From Tatumella morbirosei (GTDB lineage Bacteria > Pseudomonadota > Gammaproteobacteria > Enterobacterales > Enterobacteriaceae), in assembly GCF_000757425.2 (NCBI RefSeq), contig NZ_JPKR02000003.1, positions 248,001 to 312,000 on the forward strand: a stretch of 64,000 bases of DNA, given 5' to 3'. The position numbers and the translations under genes were made by a program. Position 1 is the first letter of the stretch. Every line of letters starts with the position of its first letter. A model generated the notes under the pieces. The model did not search any database. It worked only from the letters and a program-made list of their open reading frames with translations, and was not told the DNA's origin. This document shows positions 62,212 through 64,000 of this stretch, one piece after another.

Positions 62212-62886
62212 ATGACAACAGGACTTGCAGCCAGAGAAGAACCCGGCCGTTATTATACCTTTCCGTCACGGTTGCCTCGGGGGGAATTTTTTGAAATCCG
62301 ACCCCAAATCTTACCCCACAATGCAAAACCAATAACTGATGACGAAAGCGGAATGTGCATTGGTTATTCTGTTTCACAGGCTCCCGGTCTGTGGCGAATT
62401 TATGATACTGATGGCACTTTTGTCAGACTGGAAGAAGCCCCACTGGAATCGCCGCTGATTGATCCACTTGATATTGCTTTACTCGCAGCCGGTGTTTTTC
62501 GCATTTTTCTGGCAGGCAGGGCATTATTGCAAAGTGGGATCAGATCGGCTGTCACGGTAAAACTTAGTCAAAGTACCGTCTTTTTCTTACGAGGTCGGTT
62601 AAAAATGGGTTTGTCAGCCCGTAATCTTAAAATGACAGAAACCGCAGCAAAGCATATGTATAACCCTGGGCGCTATGTGCCTTTGCAGCTTCAGGAAAAA
62701 GCCATTCGCTATGGTAGACGTATGCCAGATCCACAGAAAAAACAGGGGGTTTTTCGCTATGAAACTGAAATGTATAGGCTTGTTGAGAACAAGCAGGCAA
62801 AAGGAACCTATTATTACAAAAAATATACTCTTGAAGTCCTTGTTCGGGAAAAGGATTGGACAATCAGCCATTTCAAATATTTTTAG
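62212..62886 (+). CDS. Toxin-like protein with hydrophobic segment, polymorphic-toxin C-terminal type
   Basis: 224 residues. A hydrophobic segment (DPLDIALLAAGVFRIFLAGR, 84-103) separates an N-terminal half from a basic C-terminal domain (KHMYNPGRYVPLQLQEKAIR, YRLVENKQAKG, YTLEVLVREKDWTISHFKYF). The C-terminal part, with an early His and a final hydrophobic-His-aromatic strand, recalls RNase-type C-terminal toxins of CdiA/Rhs proteins (BECR-like fold); that is pattern recognition only. AAGGAA lies 7 bases before ATG 62212. The immunity-like gene follows 8 bp downstream. No signal peptide or trafficking domain, so it could be an orphan toxin tip. Confidence 0.6.
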   Translation: MTTGLAAREEPGRYYTFPSRLPRGEFFEIRPQILPHNAKPITDDESGMCIGYSVSQAPGLWRIYDTDGTFVRLEEAPLESPLIDPLDIALLAAGVFRIFLAGRALLQSGIRSAVTVKLSQSTVFFLRGRLKMGLSARNLKMTETAAKHMYNPGRYVPLQLQEKAIRYGRRMPDPQKKQGVFRYETEMYRLVENKQAKGTYYYKKYTLEVLVREKDWTISHFKYF

Positions 62887-62894
62887 GGGTAATC

Positions 62895-63323
62895 ATGATT
62901 GATATAAGCGTTGGGACATTGAAATTTCAGTTATCGCCTTATGAAAGAGAATTTGCAGAAGATGAACTATCAGACGACTGGATAAAAACGTTTGTGGAAT
63001 ATAAGTTACCTGTATTAACGGCACAGTATAGTACTGCTTTCACTGTGACTGAACTCATTGATTTAAGGAGAAAATTTCAATCTTTTTATGATAGTTTAGT
63101 TAAACAAAAAACTCATTCTGATATATCTTTTGACAGCTTAGAACGTCATTTTAGTTTACAGGTCAGCCAGGTTGGTCATCATGATACTGCGGAAATAACT
63201 ATCATGATGAAACCTGAAGATAATGCGGACAGCGTTAAAATCATCGACACGTTCTACCTTGACCAGAGCTATTTTCATGCATTGCTTTCCGGTCTTGATG
63301 AGATGATTAACTGGCAGAACTGA
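62895..63323 (+). CDS. WapI-type immunity-like protein
   Basis: 142 residues, acidic. FQLSPYEREFAEDELSDDWI, FTVTELIDLRRKFQSFYDSL, ERHFSLQVSQVGHHDTAEIT and TFYLDQSYFHALLSGLDEMI follow the layout I associate with the WapI immunity family (short strand-rich protein with a Leu-rich helix and a final helix after a DQxY motif). Placed 8 bp after the toxin-like gene, with AGGGG 5 bases upstream. Expected to bind and block that toxin. Confidence 0.6.
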   Translation: MIDISVGTLKFQLSPYEREFAEDELSDDWIKTFVEYKLPVLTAQYSTAFTVTELIDLRRKFQSFYDSLVKQKTHSDISFDSLERHFSLQVSQVGHHDTAEITIMMKPEDNADSVKIIDTFYLDQSYFHALLSGLDEMINWQN

Positions 63324-63624
63324 CCAGTTTTCGTTCTCCGCCACACTTGTCAAGGCTAAGTTCAGATGTCCGCCTTTCAGCAAAGTTGCAGTGTCCGTTT
63401 AGAACCTTCAAATCCAGTTCAGATAGCATCTGCTGCCACTGGCTTAGAGACCTGAGCTAATACAGCTAGATAACGCACAACTAATTTCAATCTAGGTAAC
63501 TGATCATGTGGCAACGAAGTATGAAAATGCTTTATGATTCGAGTGCCAATTTGAAACTGAAATTTAAACACGCATATCAAGGTTAGACCTTTAAAGACTG
63601 AAAGAAACAGGACCTATTCCCGGA
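63324..63624 (+). repeat. Cassette 3' repeat, copy 4, and adjoining spacer
   Basis: 63324-63385 carries TTTTCGTTCTCCGCC, CTTGTCAAGGCTAAGTTCAG and ATGTCC, the same 3' repeat that follows the DUF1493 genes, now after the immunity-like gene. The rest, to 63624, is AT-rich without a gene and probably ends at the boundary of the ISNCY-type element. Confidence 0.65.
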
Positions 63625-64000
63625 CTATATGGTCATTCTAAAGGAGAATCTTTCTGTAGATCTTGATTGTAATTCCGTTAGTGCATTCAGCATGTCATTT
63701 CCGTTGAGTGAACGCTGTGATTTCTTAGTCTTTGCCGCGTTTTTCCGACGGGAAGGACCATTTCCGGAGGGGGCCGACTGAGAGCGGTTATTATCACGAT
63801 TGTTTTGCACCAGTTGAATAAATTCAAGAGTCTGTCCAAGCCGTTTATTATCAACAATAGCACCTTGATCAATCTTTGAAAGGTGATCATAAGTGGAGTA
63901 GGGAAGTGAAACCCCGTTAAGGCGAAGCTCTTTTCTTTCATCTGGATAGTGCCATACTTCAATGTATCTCCCGATAGCTCTGCGACTTAGCTCATTATCT
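63625..64000 (-). CDS. ISNCY-type transposase, C-terminal part (runs off the window)
   Basis: The frame is open from the window edge to TAA-type stop at 63625. It reads SRRAIGRYIEVWHYPDERKE, LRLNGVSLPYSTYDHL and KIDQGAIVDNKRLGQTLEFI, then a low-complexity basic tail (NNRSQSAPSGNGPSRRKNAA). The order matches the C-terminal domain of ISNCY/IS1202-like transposases (RYxxVxxYPDGRxEIRxNGxSLPY...GAIVENKRLG). Whether the element is intact cannot be told from the visible 125 residues. It flanks the cassette island. Confidence 0.75.
   Translation of the reverse strand, partial: DNELSRRAIGRYIEVWHYPDERKELRLNGVSLPYSTYDHLSKIDQGAIVDNKRLGQTLEFIQLVQNNRDNNRSQSAPSGNGPSRRKNAAKTKKSQRSLNGNDMLNALTELQSRSTERFSFRMTI

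Noticed and set aside
1-64000. tRNA, rRNA, riboswitch or replication origin
   Set aside because: No cloverleaf, rRNA segment, known riboswitch core or DnaA-box cluster was recognised on reading; a covariance-model search (for example tRNAscan or Rfam) would be needed to exclude small RNAs.

Overview
The window reads as chromosome of a gamma-proteobacterium of the order Enterobacterales, most like Tatumella/Pantoea/Erwinia. The pointers are two neighbouring membrane ketogluconate-type dehydrogenase complexes, an enterobacterial dat-ddc pair, a YjbD-like (DUF3811) small protein, a PqaA-like protein and a TacAT-type toxin-antitoxin pair. The species call is inference; there is no rRNA, tRNA or housekeeping marker in the window.

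Layout. 1-5.4 kb: a small catabolic/detoxification cluster (MFS porter, RidA, VanB-type reductase, MOSC protein; divergent 2-hydroxyacid dehydrogenase; IclR regulator) with a perfect 17-copy 8-bp tandem repeat between two convergent genes. 5.8-6.2 kb: DUF4865 remnant. 6.8-14.5 kb: two convergent three-subunit periplasmic dehydrogenases (FAD-GMC subunit, triheme cytochrome c, small Tat subunit). The first resembles 2-ketogluconate dehydrogenase and has GntR-type operator-like palindromes; the second resembles gluconate 2-dehydrogenase. Together they would turn gluconate into 2,5-diketogluconate outside the cytoplasmic membrane. 14.8-22.3 kb: EamA exporter; an overlapping nitroreductase/acyl-adenylating enzyme/atypical thiolase operon; hydroxypyruvate isomerase-like gene; LysR regulator divergent from an NTF2-hydrolase fusion. 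22.4-23.2 kb: TacAT-type toxin-antitoxin.

23.5-36.2 kb: flavin monooxygenase plus substrate-binding protein, an alpha/beta hydrolase, then a long catabolic operon: ABC transporter (binding protein, permease, ATPase), histidinol-dehydrogenase homologue, APH-type kinase, zinc alcohol dehydrogenase and SDR, with a convergent FMN alpha-hydroxyacid dehydrogenase and a GntR/HutC-type repressor. A well-spaced sigma-54 promoter, an NtrC-like site and a HutC-like operator precede this operon, and a similar HutC-like site precedes the regulator. This suggests a nitrogen-regulated pathway for an unidentified, probably nitrogenous, hydroxylated substrate; it is the best candidate for an undescribed metabolic system.

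36.6-50.6 kb: dat-ddc (1,3-diaminopropane formation), PqaA-like protein, YjbD-like protein, two convergent TetR regulators, a tripartite RND efflux system, and a metal/siderophore-type binding protein. 50.8-55.2 kb: LysR, DUF485, sodium:solute symporter and nitrilase.

55.6-64 kb: an accessory island. It holds repeated two-gene cassettes (a hydrophobic 152-residue protein translationally coupled to a DUF1493 protein), a truncated cassette, a toxin-like gene with a WapI-like immunity gene, shared flanking repeats, a broken TonB receptor, a copper-type TonB receptor with a DUF2946 protein, an IS3 remnant and the end of an ISNCY-type transposase. The repeats and remnants suggest a recombining toxin/immunity-type array.
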